From NCBI RefSeq assembly GCF_007991735.1, contig NZ_BJYX01000007.1:62001-126000 (forward strand): a DNA stretch of 64,000 bases, given 5' to 3'. A model generated the notes under the pieces. It was not told the origin of the DNA. It saw only the letters and a list, made by a program, of their open reading frames with translations, and ran no database searches. Made by a program: the position numbers and the translations under genes. The stretch's first letter is position 1; each line of letters opens with the position of its first letter. Of this stretch, positions 1-9,701 are shown one piece after another. This DNA is from Terrabacter aerolatus. Its GTDB lineage: Bacteria > Actinomycetota > Actinomycetes > Actinomycetales > Dermatophilaceae.

Positions 1-2
1 CC

Positions 3-848
3 ACCGACGTCAACCACGACGTGGCCCGGCAGATGCGCGACGTCATGGGCCGGGTCGCGCCGGACGCACTGCTCGTCGGGGAGCACTTCCACGACTACAC
101 CCCCGACATGCCCGGTGACGGGTGGCACGGTGTCATGAACTACGCCGGCTTCTGCAAGCCGGCGTGGACGTGGCTGCGCCAGGAGCCCAAGGACCCCCGC
201 TTCCTCGCGGCGCCGGTGCCGCTGCCGCTCCTCGACGCCGGCGCGGTCGTCGACACGATGCGCGACTTCACCTCGCGGATCGCCTGGCAGTCGCTCGTCC
301 ACTCGTTCAACCTCGTCGGGTCGCACGACGTCCCGCGCATCCGCACCCTCGTCGGCCCCGGGTCGGTCGAGGCGGCCGCCGGCCTGCTCTTCACCTTCCC
401 GTCGATGCCGATGATGACCTACGGCGACGAGATCGGCATGGAGGGGACCTTCGGCGAGGACGGGCGACGCCCGATGCCGTGGGACGAGGACGACTGGGAC
501 GCGGACACGCTCGCGGTCTACCGCGGACTCATCGACGCGCGCCGTCGGTCGGTCGCCCTGCGCCGGGGAGGTATGCGGTGGGTGCACGCCGAGGGCGACG
601 CCATGGTCTACCTCCGCGAGACGCTCGACGAGGTGGCACTGGTCCACATCGCCCGCGCGGCCCACGAGCCGGTCGTCCTCGCGCCGCGGCACCTGGCCGG
701 CATCGAGTCCGGCTCGCCGCTCTACGGACCCGCGATCAAGGTCGGCAAGCGGGCTGTCACACTGAGCGCCTCGGGGCCTTCTGTCCGCATCTGGACGTGG
801 CGCCCCACCGACGACGGTCCGCGCCACGTGCGACGAAGGGGGAGGTGA
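3..848 (+). CDS. GH13 family alpha-glycosidase, C-terminal part (5' end outside window)
   Basis: The gene enters the window in frame, and 281 residues are visible up to TGA at 846. It belongs to the alpha-amylase superfamily (GH13), retaining enzymes that cleave or rearrange alpha-glucosidic bonds in starch, maltodextrin or sucrose-like substrates. Visible signatures are the general acid region LLVGEHFHD (Glu at about visible residue 27) and the third catalytic Asp in NLVGSHD (about residue 109). A beta-sandwich-like tail follows. The catalytic nucleophile must lie upstream. The LacI-type regulator starts 3 bases after the stop, so the pair is probably an operon whose sugar inducer is the enzyme's product. 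The substrate cannot be read from this fragment. Confidence 0.85.
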   Translation, partial: TDVNHDVARQMRDVMGRVAPDALLVGEHFHDYTPDMPGDGWHGVMNYAGFCKPAWTWLRQEPKDPRFLAAPVPLPLLDAGAVVDTMRDFTSRIAWQSLVHSFNLVGSHDVPRIRTLVGPGSVEAAAGLLFTFPSMPMMTYGDEIGMEGTFGEDGRRPMPWDEDDWDADTLAVYRGLIDARRRSVALRRGGMRWVHAEGDAMVYLRETLDEVALVHIARAAHEPVVLAPRHLAGIESGSPLYGPAIKVGKRAVTLSASGPSVRIWTWRPTDDGPRHVRRRGR

Positions 849-851
849 CGA

Positions 852-1865
852 GTGAAGGCACGACTGCGCGACATCGCCGACCAGGCGAGCGTCTCCGAGG
901 CCACGGTCTCGAGAGTGCTCAACGGCAAGCCGGGGGTCGCCGAGTCGACCCGGCAGGCGGTGCTGACGGCGCTCGACGTCTTGGGCTACGACCGCCCGAG
1001 TCGCCTGCGCCGCAAGAGCGCCGGACTCGTCGGGCTTATCGTCCCGGAGCTGACCAACCCGATCTTCCCGGCCTTCGCGCAGATCATCGAGAACTCGCTC
1101 GCCCAGAACGGCTACACGCCGGTGCTCTGCACGCAGGTGGCCGGGGGAGTGCACGAGGACGACTACGTCCAGATGCTCCTCGAACGGGGCGTCGCGGGGA
1201 TCATCTTCATCTCCGGCCTGCACGCCGACACCACGACCGACCCCGACCGCTACATCGCGCTCCGTGACCGCAACCTGCCGCTCGTCCTCGTCAACGGCTT
1301 CATCGAGGGTGTCGACGCGCCGTTCATCAGCAACGACGACGTCGCCTCGATGGGGCTCGCGCTCGAGCACCTCGTCAGCCTGGGGCACCGCGAGATCGGG
1401 CTCGCCGTCGGTCCGGACCGCTACGTGCCGGTCATCCGCAAGATCGCCGGCTTCCGGCACTCCATGCAGGAGCTGACCGGGCGGCCCGACGTCGACGACC
1501 TCATCGAGCGCTCGCTCTTCTCCGTCGAGGGCGGCGCGACGGCGGCCGGGCGTCTGCTCGACCGCGGTGCCACGGCGGTCGTCTGCGGCTCGGACCTCAT
1601 GGCGCTCGGCGCCATCCGCGAGGCGCGCAAGCGGGGCCTCAGCGTGCCGCGAGACTTCTCCGTCGTCGGCTACGACGACTCGACCCTCATCGCCTTCACT
1701 GACCCGCCGTTGACGACGGTCCGCCAGAGCGTCAACGCCATGAGCGCGGCGACGGTGCGGGCCCTGCTCGACGAGATCGCCGGGCAGCCTTCTCCCCGTG
1801 CGGAGTACGTCTTCCGTCCCGAGCTCGTGGTGCGTGGTTCGACGGGCGCGGTCCGACGCCACTGA
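852..1865 (+). CDS. LacI-family sugar-responsive transcriptional repressor
   Basis: The protein has 337 residues and starts at GTG just behind the glycosidase stop, with the purine-rich end of that gene (GGGGGAGGTGA) as ribosome binding site. The N-terminus is a LacI helix-turn-helix (residues 3-50, ADQASVSEATVSRVLNGKPG) with the hinge helix near residue 50. A periplasmic-binding-protein-like sensor domain follows (about 60-335), with the usual VGLIVPELTNPIFP strand and the SVVGYDDS motif near the C-terminus. Length and domain order are normal for the family. Family members bind operators as dimers and let go when a sugar binds. Its place after the GH13 gene suggests control of that carbohydrate locus. 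Confidence 0.93.
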   Translation: MKARLRDIADQASVSEATVSRVLNGKPGVAESTRQAVLTALDVLGYDRPSRLRRKSAGLVGLIVPELTNPIFPAFAQIIENSLAQNGYTPVLCTQVAGGVHEDDYVQMLLERGVAGIIFISGLHADTTTDPDRYIALRDRNLPLVLVNGFIEGVDAPFISNDDVASMGLALEHLVSLGHREIGLAVGPDRYVPVIRKIAGFRHSMQELTGRPDVDDLIERSLFSVEGGATAAGRLLDRGATAVVCGSDLMALGAIREARKRGLSVPRDFSVVGYDDSTLIAFTDPPLTTVRQSVNAMSAATVRALLDEIAGQPSPRAEYVFRPELVVRGSTGAVRRH

Positions 1866-1920
1866 GCCCGCGCGCCCGCCCGGCCCGACCGCATACGCCA
1901 GCCTGCGCACCCGCGACCCC

Positions 1921-2110
1921 GACAGCTCCGCCGGGGCGGAGAAGGGGAGGCGTTTCGTGGCGAAGCGGCCGCGACAACTCCGCCGGGGCGGAGAAGCGGA
2001 GGCGGGTCGGGGCGAAGCGGCCGCGACAGCTCCGCCGGGGCGGAGAAGGGGAGGCGTTTCGGGGCGAAGCGGCCGCGAGAACTCCGCCGGGGCGGAGGAG
2101 GGGGAGGCCG
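1921..2110. repeat. 52-bp tandem repeat block, about 3.6 copies
   Basis: Direct repeats begin at 1921, 1973, 2025 and 2077, each 52 bp apart, and the last copy breaks off near 2110. Each unit contains the near-palindrome CTCCGCC-GG-GGCGGAG, a G-rich stretch GAAGGGGAGGCG, and AAGCGGCCGC. Copies differ at only a few positions. The block lies between the convergent ends of the LacI gene (stop 1865) and otsB (stop 2140), so it may act as a bidirectional terminator, or it may be a minisatellite-like repeat. A CGGCATAC motif (reverse strand) follows at once at 2113. Confidence 0.9.
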
Positions 2111-2139
2111 GCGTATGCCGGGTGGCGCCGTCCGCCCGT

Positions 2140-2946
2140 TCAGCTCGCTGCGTGGGCGGTCGAGCAGAGCTGCTGCAAGCGCGTGAGCAGGGCCGCGGCG
2201 GCGGGCTCGTCGTCGACGCGATAGCGGGCCGCGGTCGAGCCGGTGCCGACCTTGACCGTGAGGTCCTCGGGACGGCGCATGCGGGTGAAGGCGTCCTCGT
2301 CGGTCACGTCGTCGCCGAGGTAGACGCGCGCGACGGCGTCGACGTGGCGGCCGAGGGCCGTGACGGCAGATCCCTTGTCCGCGTGCGAGACCGACAGCTC
2401 GAGCACCGACTTGCCCTTGAGCACCTTGACGCCGGGGTGGTCGAGGGCAACGCGTCGGGCGTCGGCGATCGCGGCGTCGCCGACCTCCCGCGGCAGACCG
2501 CGCACGTGGACGACGACGGCGGCCGACTTGAGCTCGATGTGGGCGTCGGGGTGGCTCTCCTTGACGAGGGCCTCGATGTCGGAGCGCAGCTCGGCGAGGG
2601 TGGCCTCGTCGTCCGGGGTGACGGCGGCGGCCTCCATGGCCTCGCGTACGGCTGCGCTCGAGGACTCGGCGCCGTGGCTGCCGATGAGGACGATGGGCTC
2701 GTCCTCGCCGATCTCGGTCAGCGTGCGCAGGGTCGTGAGGTCACGTCCCGAGACGACGGCGACATGGACCCCCGGCAGGCCCGCGAGGGAGCGCAGCGTG
2801 TCGATGGCGCCAGGCACAGGTGTCGCGTTCATCGGGTCGGCGTCGAACGGTGCGAGGACCCCGTCGTAGTCAGTCGCGACGAGGAGCGTCGGGGCCGACG
2901 CGACGCGCTCGAGCGCCTCGTCGGTGGGGGCGAGCGTCGCGCTCAC
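2140..2946 (-). CDS. otsB: trehalose-6-phosphate phosphatase
   Basis: This 268-residue HAD-superfamily phosphatase removes phosphate from trehalose 6-phosphate, the second step of the OtsAB route to trehalose in the cytoplasm. The nucleophile motif DYDG is near residue 27 (VATDYDGVLAPF), the SGRD/GSHG cap elements follow, and GDDVTDEDAF near residue 220 supplies the metal-binding acids. The start is GTG at 2946, because that codon overlaps the otsA stop in a GTGA (2946-2943), the usual translational coupling. The open frame continues upstream inside otsA, but that extension is only a shadow. Product and order fit the upstream synthase. Confidence 0.93.
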   Translation of the reverse strand: MSATLAPTDEALERVASAPTLLVATDYDGVLAPFDADPMNATPVPGAIDTLRSLAGLPGVHVAVVSGRDLTTLRTLTEIGEDEPIVLIGSHGAESSSAAVREAMEAAAVTPDDEATLAELRSDIEALVKESHPDAHIELKSAAVVVHVRGLPREVGDAAIADARRVALDHPGVKVLKGKSVLELSVSHADKGSAVTALGRHVDAVARVYLGDDVTDEDAFTRMRRPEDLTVKVGTGSTAARYRVDDEPAAAALLTRLQQLCSTAHAAS

Positions 2947-4460
2947 GACGGTGACCCCTTCGCGCCGGCGGCCGAGTGCTCGCTCGGGGAGGGCATGAGC
3001 GGCGTCTCGACCTCGTGGGGCGTCGGCGGGTTGCGGGGTTCGGCCTGCGGGAGGTCCGGCGCCGCGGCGAGGGCCGCGAGGTAGCGGGCCGCCCACCGCT
3101 GCACGTCGTGGTCGGAGACGCGGCGACGCAGCGCCTTCATGATGCGCTGCTTGTCCTTGGCCGGAGTGTTGATGGCGCGCAGGATCGTCTGCTTGAGGCC
3201 CTCGATGTCGTGCGGGTTGCAGGCGAAGGCCTGGTGCAGCTCGTGCCAGGCGCCGGTGAACTCCGAGAGCACGAGGGCCCCGCCGAGGTCGTGGCGGCAC
3301 GTGACGTACTCCTTGGCGACGAGGTTCATGCCGTCGCGCAGCGGGGTCACGAGCATGACGTCGGCGGCCTGGAAGAGGGCCGCCATCTCCTCGCGGGGGT
3401 AGGAGTGGTGCAGGTAGTGCACGGCCGGGGCGCCGATCTTGCCGAGCTCGCCGTTGATCCGTCCGACGGTCTGCTCGATCTCGCCCCGCAGGATGCGGTA
3501 GGCGTCCACACGCTCCCGGCTCGGCGTGGCCACCTGCACGAGGGTGACCTCGGGGGGCCCGATGCGCCGCTCGGAGAGCAGCTCCTCGTAGGCCTTGAGC
3601 CGGTGCCTGATGCCCTTGGTGTAGTCGAGGCGGTCGACGCCGAGCATGAGGACCTCGGGGTCTCCGAGGCTGGCACGGATCTCGCGCGCCCGGGCCATGA
3701 CGTCGGGCCGCTTCGCGAGCGCCTCGAGGCCGTTGAAGTCCACGGAGATCGGGATCGCTGCGGCGCGCACCTGACGGCGGGAGCCCTCGACCGTGACGCG
3801 GTCGCGCTTGGTCTGCGCGCCGAGAAGCTGCCGGCACGCGCGGACGAAGTTGCGCGCGTCGGCCTGGCGCTGGAAGCCGAGGAAGTCGGCCCCGAGCAGG
3901 CCGTCGAGCAGCTGGGCCCGCCACGGCAGCTGCGCGAAGAGCTCGACGGGCGGGAACGGGATGTGGTTGAACCAGCCGATGCGCACGTCGGGCCGCAGCT
4001 TGCGCAGCAGCGTCGGGACGAGCTGCAGCTGGTAGTCCTGCACCCAGACGGTGGCGCCCTCGGCCGCGACCTCGGCGACGGCCTCGGCGAAGCGCTGGTT
4101 GACGGTCTGGTAGCTCGACCACCACTCGCGGTGGAAGGTCGCCGGGACGATGACGTCGTGGTAGATCGGCCAGAGCGTGTCGTTGGAGAAGCCCTCGTAG
4201 TAGTCGCGCACCTCCTCGGTCGACAGCGGGACCGGGTGCAGGTGGATGCCGTCCTCGTCGAAGGGCTCAGGCGCCTCGCCGGCGTCCCCGGCCCAACCGA
4301 CCCAGGCGCCGGGTTGGGACCGCATGACCGACTCCATGGCGGTGACGAGGCCTCCGGGGCTGCGTCGCCACTCGACCTCCCCGTCGTCGGCGATCACCTT
4401 GTCCACGGGGAGGCGGTTCGCGGCGATGACGAGGTCGTAGGTCGGCCGAGGGGTCGGCAC
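2943..4460 (-). CDS. otsA: alpha,alpha-trehalose-phosphate synthase (GT20)
   Basis: This 505-residue GT20 enzyme transfers glucose from UDP- or GDP-glucose to glucose 6-phosphate to make trehalose 6-phosphate. Visible GT20 signatures are VIAANRLPV at the N-terminus, RSPGGLV, VGWAGD, the WVQDYQLQLVP acceptor region, GVDRLDYTKG, and the C-terminal PLRDGMNLVAKEYV donor-binding motif. The GTG at 4460 is preferred because AGGAG lies 8 bases upstream; a start 11 codons earlier has no such site. It overlaps otsB by 4 bases. Trehalose is a compatible solute and, in actinobacteria, a precursor for storage and envelope sugars. Confidence 0.95.
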   Translation of the reverse strand: MPTPRPTYDLVIAANRLPVDKVIADDGEVEWRRSPGGLVTAMESVMRSQPGAWVGWAGDAGEAPEPFDEDGIHLHPVPLSTEEVRDYYEGFSNDTLWPIYHDVIVPATFHREWWSSYQTVNQRFAEAVAEVAAEGATVWVQDYQLQLVPTLLRKLRPDVRIGWFNHIPFPPVELFAQLPWRAQLLDGLLGADFLGFQRQADARNFVRACRQLLGAQTKRDRVTVEGSRRQVRAAAIPISVDFNGLEALAKRPDVMARAREIRASLGDPEVLMLGVDRLDYTKGIRHRLKAYEELLSERRIGPPEVTLVQVATPSRERVDAYRILRGEIEQTVGRINGELGKIGAPAVHYLHHSYPREEMAALFQAADVMLVTPLRDGMNLVAKEYVTCRHDLGGALVLSEFTGAWHELHQAFACNPHDIEGLKQTILRAINTPAKDKQRIMKALRRRVSDHDVQRWAARYLAALAAAPDLPQAEPRNPPTPHEVETPLMPSPSEHSAAGAKGSPS

Positions 4461-4665
4461 GCGATCAACTCCTGCTGCTCGAGGGGTGGGCACGGCCCAC
4501 GACGTACCCGACCTGAGGGCGTGTGACGCTGCGAGGCGCGATCGGTCTCACTCTAACGAGCGAACGGTGGCGCCCGGTGCGGTCCCGTTCTAGGGTCGAG
4601 TCAGGGCATCTCCGTCGGTGCAGGTCGGCCGCCGGAGGGCATCGCGCCGAGGTGAAGGAGTCGCC

Positions 4666-5097
4666 GTGAAGGTTTCCGACGTACTGCGCAACAAGGGCAG
4701 CGAGGTCGTCACCATCAAGCCCGACGAGACCGTCTCGAGCCTGCTCGACCTGCTGACGGAGCACCGCATCGGTGCGGTGGTCGTCAGCACCGACGGCTCG
4801 AGCGTCGACGGGATCGTGAGCGAGCGCGACGTCGTCAGCCATCTCCACGGCACCGGCCCCAGCGTGCTCGACGTGCCGGTCTCGCAGATCATGACGAGCG
4901 AGGTCACGACCGGCACGGTCGACGACAACATCGCCGACCTCGCCGGCACGATGACCGAGCTGCGGGTGCGGCACGTGCCCATCGTCGACGCGGACGGCCG
5001 GCTGGCGGCCATCGTCAGCATCGGTGACATCGTCAAGCACCGGCTGTCCGAGCTGCAGTCGGAGCGCGACCAGCTGCGTGACTACATCAGCAGCTGA
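4666..5097 (+). CDS. CBS-domain pair protein
   Basis: A 143-residue cytoplasmic protein made almost entirely of two CBS motifs (about 8-62 and 73-130), which pack as a Bateman module and usually bind adenosine nucleotides. Typical pieces are GAVVVSTDGSSVDGIVSERDVV and the second-repeat HVPIVDADGRLAAIVSIGDIV. GTG 4666 is chosen because GAAGGAG sits just upstream; the open frame continues further 5' without a ribosome site. It is divergent from otsA. Stand-alone CBS pairs like this are common in actinobacteria and often lack a known target, so no specific role is assigned. Confidence 0.85.
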   Translation: MKVSDVLRNKGSEVVTIKPDETVSSLLDLLTEHRIGAVVVSTDGSSVDGIVSERDVVSHLHGTGPSVLDVPVSQIMTSEVTTGTVDDNIADLAGTMTELRVRHVPIVDADGRLAAIVSIGDIVKHRLSELQSERDQLRDYISS

Positions 5098-5218
5098 CCC
5101 GATCCGTCGCCGTCGGATGAGCCGGACATCTCGGGATGTTCCGTGACATCGCAGGACACTCCGCGGCTCGCGACGGCGACGTTGGGGTGGGGGCCCACCC
5201 GTCGCTTACCGTAGGGGC

Positions 5219-6991
5219 ATGACTGCGTACGACCGGACCGAGCGGGTGCCTGCCCCGCGGCCCGGCGCGCGCACGGGCGGCGTCCCCGTGGCCGGACGGC
5301 CCGGTCCCGGCCCGCTCGGTCGGCAGCGCATCGGCCCCTACCGCCTCATCGAGGAGATCGGCGAGGGTGGCATGGGCGTCGTGCACCTCGCCCTGGACCA
5401 GCGCGGCCGTGCCGTCGCGATCAAGGTCCTGCGCTCGCACGTCGCCCACGATGCCGACGCCCGGCAACGCCTCTCCCGTGAGGTCGACACCCTCTCGCGC
5501 ATCCGCGACGCCCGGGTGGCGAGCGTCATCGACGCCGACGTCATGGCGCCCCGCCCCTACATCGTGACCCGGTACGTCCCCGGTCCGGCGCTCGACGAGG
5601 TCGTCGAGGACCACGGGCCGCTGGCTCCGACCGACCTGCTGCGCCTGGCCCGTGGCATCGCCGAGGCGATCCGGTCGATCCACGCGTGCGGCGTCGTCCA
5701 CCGCGACATCAAGCCGGGCAACGTCCTGCTCGAGGACGGCGACCCCGTGCTCATCGACTTCGGCATCGCGCACCTGCAGGACGACGTGCGCCACACCGTC
5801 GGCGGCCTCGTCATGGGCACGCCCGGCTACCTCTCGCCCGAGCTCGTCGAGGGTGCCGCGATCACCGACGCCACCGACTGGTGGGGCTGGGCAGCCACGA
5901 TCACGTATGCCGCGTCGGGACGCCCGCCGTTCGGCCGCGCCCGCATGGACGCCGTCCTCACCCGGGTCCGCGCGGGTGACGTCGACCTCGACGGGGTCGA
6001 CCCGCGTCTGGTCCCGCTGCTGCGGGCCTCGCTCTCACCCGACCCGAGGCAGCGACCGCACGCCGACGAGGTCATCGCCGCCCTCGAGCTCTACGCCGCC
6101 GGTCACGCCGCGACGGTGCCGACGCCGAGCGGGGGCCCGTGGGACGACGGTCGGGCCGCTGCGGTCCCGGGCGACACCCAGGTCGTCCAGGGCGGTGGCA
6201 CGGCGGTGCTCCCGCCCGTCGCCGCCACGGCGGTGCACCCCGTGACCGACACGGCCGCGCGGTGGGCCCCGCCCCCGACCGGCCCGCGTGCACCCGACCC
6301 CGACCCCACGGCATACGACCACTGGGACGACGAGCCCGCCCCCGACGGCGACTGGTCCGACGGGGAGTGGGACGACGACGAGCCAGCGCCGCAGCGGGAG
6401 GGCGACCCGCGCATCGGGCGCCCCATGCGCACCGGTCTGCTCGCGACCGCCGCGATCGCCTGGGTCGGCTCGCTCATGGCATGGCCCGGTATCGCGCTCG
6501 TGGTGCTCGCCGTCCTGTCGGTGCTGGCGCGGGCCACCGACCGCTCCGTCACGGCCCTCGTCCTGCGGCGCTACGACTTCGGGCGCCGGCGCAGCGACGT
6601 GCCGTTCGCGGTCGTCTCGAGCCCCTGGCACCTCGTCGTCGGCATCATCGCGACGGTGGTCGGCATGCTGCTGCCGGCGGCCGTGGCGCTGGCCGGGATC
6701 TTCGCGAGCGCGCTCCTGCTCGCCGGCACGCAGGGGACCGGCATCGGGCCCGGCACGCCCGTCACGCTCGCGGTGGGTGGAGCGCTCGGGCTGCTCATGC
6801 TCTGGTGGGGACCCGGCGGCGCGTCGCTCCGGCGCGGGTCACGCTCGATCGCGCGCCGCCTCGTGCCGGCCGGCGTCGCGACCCAGGTGGTGGCGGGGCT
6901 CCTCGTCGTGCTCGGGGCCGTGGCGGCGCTGCTCGCGCTGCAGAACGGGGCGAGCGTCACGTGGAACCCCTTCTCCGGCAACCCTTTCTGA
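5219..6991 (+). CDS. membrane-anchored eukaryotic-type Ser/Thr protein kinase
   Basis: The protein has 590 residues. The kinase domain (about 40-300) is complete: glycine loop GEGGMGVVHLA, VAIKVL lysine, catalytic loop HRDIKPGNVLL, DFGIAH metal site, and GTPGYLSPE in the activation segment. A Pro/Asp-rich linker (about 300-400) is followed by a hydrophobic C-terminal half with several membrane spans (for example AIAWVGSLMAWPGIALVVLAVL and later segments). It differs from PknB in having no PASTA repeats and in carrying a multi-span membrane domain. It may be leaderless, since TACCGT lies about 6 bases before the ATG. It probably phosphorylates envelope or cell-division proteins, but substrates cannot be inferred. 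Confidence 0.92.
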   Translation: MTAYDRTERVPAPRPGARTGGVPVAGRPGPGPLGRQRIGPYRLIEEIGEGGMGVVHLALDQRGRAVAIKVLRSHVAHDADARQRLSREVDTLSRIRDARVASVIDADVMAPRPYIVTRYVPGPALDEVVEDHGPLAPTDLLRLARGIAEAIRSIHACGVVHRDIKPGNVLLEDGDPVLIDFGIAHLQDDVRHTVGGLVMGTPGYLSPELVEGAAITDATDWWGWAATITYAASGRPPFGRARMDAVLTRVRAGDVDLDGVDPRLVPLLRASLSPDPRQRPHADEVIAALELYAAGHAATVPTPSGGPWDDGRAAAVPGDTQVVQGGGTAVLPPVAATAVHPVTDTAARWAPPPTGPRAPDPDPTAYDHWDDEPAPDGDWSDGEWDDDEPAPQREGDPRIGRPMRTGLLATAAIAWVGSLMAWPGIALVVLAVLSVLARATDRSVTALVLRRYDFGRRRSDVPFAVVSSPWHLVVGIIATVVGMLLPAAVALAGIFASALLLAGTQGTGIGPGTPVTLAVGGALGLLMLWWGPGGASLRRGSRSIARRLVPAGVATQVVAGLLVVLGAVAALLALQNGASVTWNPFSGNPF

Positions 6992-7327
6992 GCGCCACTG
7001 GCGCTGGTCGCCTCGGCCGACCCCCGTGTCGCCGGCCAGGGGCGAGGTCAGCCCTCCTCCTGCAGACCGGCTGTGCGGCGTGTCGGGGGCTTCTGTGCGG
7101 GTCCTGTGGTGATACCGCATCAGTCCTTCCGCGGGCTGGAAAAAAGATCACGGAAGTGTCTCGACTTGCCTTGTGCAGCGTTGAAACCTCACGTACCGTC
7201 AGTGCTCGGCGGCACCCGACCCTCGGGTCGGAACGGGAGTGGCAGCATCGGCTCCCGGTTCGCTTCGTCGCGTCCGGCTCCACACGAACGCTCCCCACAA
7301 CTTCACATGGACACCCACATAATCCGT
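6992..7327. other. intergenic stretch before the riboswitch
   Basis: I see no gene here. This stretch should hold the promoter for the riboswitch-rpf transcript. It includes a short A-rich patch around 7140-7150 (GGAAAAAAGATC) that is unusual for this G+C-rich chromosome. No convincing open frame or terminator was recognised. Confidence 0.5.
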
Positions 7328-8232
<905 letters not shown>

Positions 8233-8250
8233 GTTCCTGATACAACTGAG

Positions 8251-8303
8251 CCGGACGGCCTCGCGCGACCAACCCCTGGGTTGCGCGGGGCCGTCCTTTC
8301 TCG
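8251..8303 (+). terminator. rho-independent terminator of rpf
   Basis: GGACGGCC followed by a C/G-rich arm (8253-8270) pairs with the arm ending GGGGCCGTCC (about 8284-8296). The structure is a long stem with a short loop, followed by TTTC. It lies 18 bases after the rpf stop and before the tRNA gene. Confidence 0.8.
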
Positions 8304-8383
8304 TTGTCGGGTCAGGTGTTTGGGCGTATGCCGCGGGGCTCGGTTACGCTTTCGCCCGTCCGCTGCTCACGAGCTGCGGGCGT

Positions 8384-8456
8384 GCTGGCGTGGCGCAATT
8401 GGTAGCGCACCTGTCTTGTAAACAGGCGGTTAGGGGTTCGAGTCCCCTCGCCAGCT
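8384..8456 (+). tRNA. tRNA-Thr (anticodon TGT)
   Basis: A 73-base cloverleaf is visible. Acceptor arms GCTGGCG (8384-8390) and CGCCAGC (8449-8455) pair, with discriminator T. The D-arm is GCGCAATTGGTAGCGC. The anticodon arm CCTGT-CTTGTAA-ACAGG gives TGT, which reads ACA threonine codons. The T-arm is AGGGG-TTCGAGT-CCCCT. The 3' half is the attachment site of the integrated element that follows, and the gene is regenerated intact at the left junction. Confidence 0.96.
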
Positions 8457-8464
8457 CTCTGACC
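8424..8464 (+). repeat. attL, 41-bp att core in the tRNA-Thr 3' end
   Basis: Starts AGGCGGTTAGGGGTTCGAG within the tRNA variable loop and T-arm, and ends CTCTCTGACC just past the gene. The matching copy at 20241-20281 differs at one base (G at 8454, A at 20271). The left copy lies inside the functional tRNA, and the integrase gene lies just inside the element, as expected for a tyrosine-recombinase element. Confidence 0.93.
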
Positions 8465-8500
8465 GGCACAAACGTGCTTGACGCTCGGCTCACCACCCGG

Positions 8501-9700
8501 TCACCCACTTCTTTGCCCACCTTTTTCGCGTGCCGGGAGGGCCCTGAGGGGGCCGGCGGACTCGAGCGCAGCGAGCACTCGCGGGTCAGCGAGACCGCGA
8601 CCGAGATAGACGTCGAGCGACATCGACACTCGCGTGTGCCCGAGCTGGTCGGCGATCATCCGGCCGGTGGCGCCCATCTCATCGAGGACAGTGGCGGTGG
8701 TCTTGCGCCAGGCGTGCGCGGTGACCCAGTCCAGGCCGACAGTCTCACGCGCCTCCTTGAGGAAACGGCTGACGTTGCGGGGATCTCGGAAGCCGCCGTC
8801 GATGGTGCCGAAGACGGGGCGCTCGGGGTCGTAGAGCGTCTGAGCCCGTCGATGGAGCATCGTGACGCACCAGACCGGAAGTCGCAGGCGCCTTTGACCC
8901 GCCTCCGACTTCGTCTCCTTGCGGAGCAGGCCTCGACCGGTGACGCGGATGAGGGTGGACGAGACCCTGATCGTGGCCGTATCGAGGTCGACCTCGGCCC
9001 ATGTGACCGCCAACGCTTCCCCGATGCGGAGGCCCGTTGCGAGGAGGAACGCCGACAAGTCGAGTAGGTCGCGTTCCATGGCCTTCTGGTTGCCAGCCAC
9101 CCCAACGAACCACTGCGTGCGCTCCTCGACCGTCAGCGCGCGAGGTTGACGCTGCGGCCTGACACGAAGGCGTTCGACCTCTCGCGCCGGGTTGGTCGCC
9201 ACTGCACCGTGGCGCACAGCACGGCCCATGATCCCCGAGACGATCGAACGGCACGTCCGCGCGGTCGAGGGACCGACTCGGGTGTGGATGTCGACGATGA
9301 CCCGGTTGACCGTGGGTGTGGTGACCTGGCTCAGCCGCAGTGCACCCAATGCGGGCAGAACGTGCCCATCGAGCACCCGGCGATACGTCTCCAGGGTGCC
9401 GGGGGAGCGCTGACCGGCCTCGACGAGCTGCGCCATCTCGTCAAACCATTGCTTGGCCGCCAGCTCGAAGGGGTCCGAACGGGCGAGGCCGCTGCCTCCG
9501 CCGAGGCGGGCGAGCGCCTCGAGGGCGTCGGTCAGGGCCTCGACCGCGGCACGGCGAGTGCGACCGTGGCGCTCGATGACGCGCTTCCTCCCGTCCTCCC
9601 CGCGGAACCGGGCCCGGGCCCTATGGCGGACCGGATCGGCGGAGACCCGTGAGGTGGTGATCTCACCCCACTCGCCCGGCCTCAGCCGTTCGCGAGGCAT
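8501..9700 (-). CDS. int: tyrosine recombinase (phage-type integrase)
   Basis: A 399-residue integrase that catalyses site-specific recombination between the element and the tRNA-Thr 3' end. The N-terminal arm-binding and SAM-like core-binding regions (about 1-190) lead to the catalytic domain. Its active-site residues are present: Arg in ATGLRIGEAL, His and Arg in TAHAWRKT, His in DQLGHTRVS, and nucleophile Tyr in LDVYLG near the C-terminus. ATG 9700 is chosen because it follows the excisionase stop (TGA ending at 9702) by one base; the frame is open further upstream. Its 3' end lies 37 bases from attL. Confidence 0.94.
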   Translation of the reverse strand: MPRERLRPGEWGEITTSRVSADPVRHRARARFRGEDGRKRVIERHGRTRRAAVEALTDALEALARLGGGSGLARSDPFELAAKQWFDEMAQLVEAGQRSPGTLETYRRVLDGHVLPALGALRLSQVTTPTVNRVIVDIHTRVGPSTARTCRSIVSGIMGRAVRHGAVATNPAREVERLRVRPQRQPRALTVEERTQWFVGVAGNQKAMERDLLDLSAFLLATGLRIGEALAVTWAEVDLDTATIRVSSTLIRVTGRGLLRKETKSEAGQRRLRLPVWCVTMLHRRAQTLYDPERPVFGTIDGGFRDPRNVSRFLKEARETVGLDWVTAHAWRKTTATVLDEMGATGRMIADQLGHTRVSMSLDVYLGRGLADPRVLAALESAGPLRALPAREKGGQRSG

Positions 9701-9701
9701 C

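Noticed and set aside
2976-4526. 516-codon open frame opposite otsA
   Set aside because: High-G+C antisense shadow. The otsA frame has full GT20 motifs, and this one has Val/Gly/Arg-rich composition without a ribosome site.
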